Assembly (NCBI GenBank): GCA_030704615.1
Contig: CM060731.1
Location: 80,582,756-80,642,755, forward strand
Direction: 5' to 3'
DNA from: Takakia lepidozioides
Taxonomy: Eukaryota > Streptophyta > Takakiopsida > Takakiales > Takakiaceae
Length of the DNA: 60,000 nt
Shown here: positions 59,884-60,000 of the stretch, one piece after another
Layout: each line of letters begins with the position of its first letter
Numbering within the stretch: position 1 is the stretch's first letter
Translations under genes and position numbers: made by a program
The notes under the pieces: generated by a model
The model's input: only the letters and a program-made list of their open reading frames with translations
Database searches by the model: none
What the model was told of the DNA's origin: nothing

Positions 59884-60000
59884 GTAGGGAAATGTTGCAC
59901 TAGTTCTTGTCATGTAGATCATACCATCGACAATGCATGATGTTCCTTATTAAAAGGAGCAAATTTCGATTTGACTAGATTTAAGTCAGTGACCCGAACT

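Overview
The window looks like nuclear DNA of a land plant. Evidence: spliced GT-AG genes, plant-type proteins (a uridine kinase-like/UPRT fragment, cytosolic class II small heat-shock proteins, plant-style eIF2B delta, PLS-type PPR fragments) and plant-type CACTA transposon proteins. The gene spacing, a class II sHSP pair with a shared intron, and a LINE with a 2A-like motif hint at a large-genome, non-flowering lineage such as a fern or lycophyte. That placement is inference, not shown by the sequence.

Gene-bearing part (1-24 kb). At the left edge is a decayed uridine kinase-like gene (84-1099). On the minus strand, 5205-12648 carries an intact nine-exon gene for translation initiation factor eIF2B subunit delta; all exon phases agree and the product is 668 aa. 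It is divergent from a broken class II small heat-shock gene (13383-14244). An intact paralogue follows (16652-17735), and its promoter region contains a tandem 80-bp array in which most units carry a heat-shock element. On the minus strand, 19164-21965 is a six-exon gene for a small conserved protein resembling plant homologues of C1orf109/AIRIM (195 aa). The last exons of an unrecognised gene lie at 23857-24288.

Transposon-bearing part (24-51 kb). Segments of CACTA-superfamily elements dominate: a DUF4216-like C-terminal fragment (+), a TNP2 transposase remnant (-), a SET-domain-like fragment directly upstream of TNP2 on the same strand, a lysine/arginine-rich second gene (+), and GC-rich repeated subterminal DNA. 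A complete 842-bp non-autonomous CACTA element (37199-38040) has perfect 20-bp inverted ends and a TAG target duplication. Further right are a Ty3/gypsy gag remnant (-), a duplicated PPR fragment, and a 3'-truncated, G-poor LINE. The LINE has 5' tandem monomers, a 2A-like motif and an apurinic endonuclease. Next comes a frameshifted gene joining an FCP1-like phosphatase to a C-terminal domain of the kind found in CACTA-associated proteins, followed by a CACTA-type right end at 50711.

Right part (51-60 kb). This is mostly unrecognised non-coding DNA, with an exact 103-bp tandem duplication and a hairpin-type element containing a 42-bp minisatellite. A possible first exon of a plastid-targeted protein lies at 59511-59883.

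How it fits together: eIF2B delta (translation control), the sHSP pair (heat stress) and the AIRIM-like gene (possibly ribosome maturation) are independent housekeeping or stress genes. The rest is transposon sediment, with two candidate cases of host-type domains (SET, FCP1) associated with CACTA coding regions.
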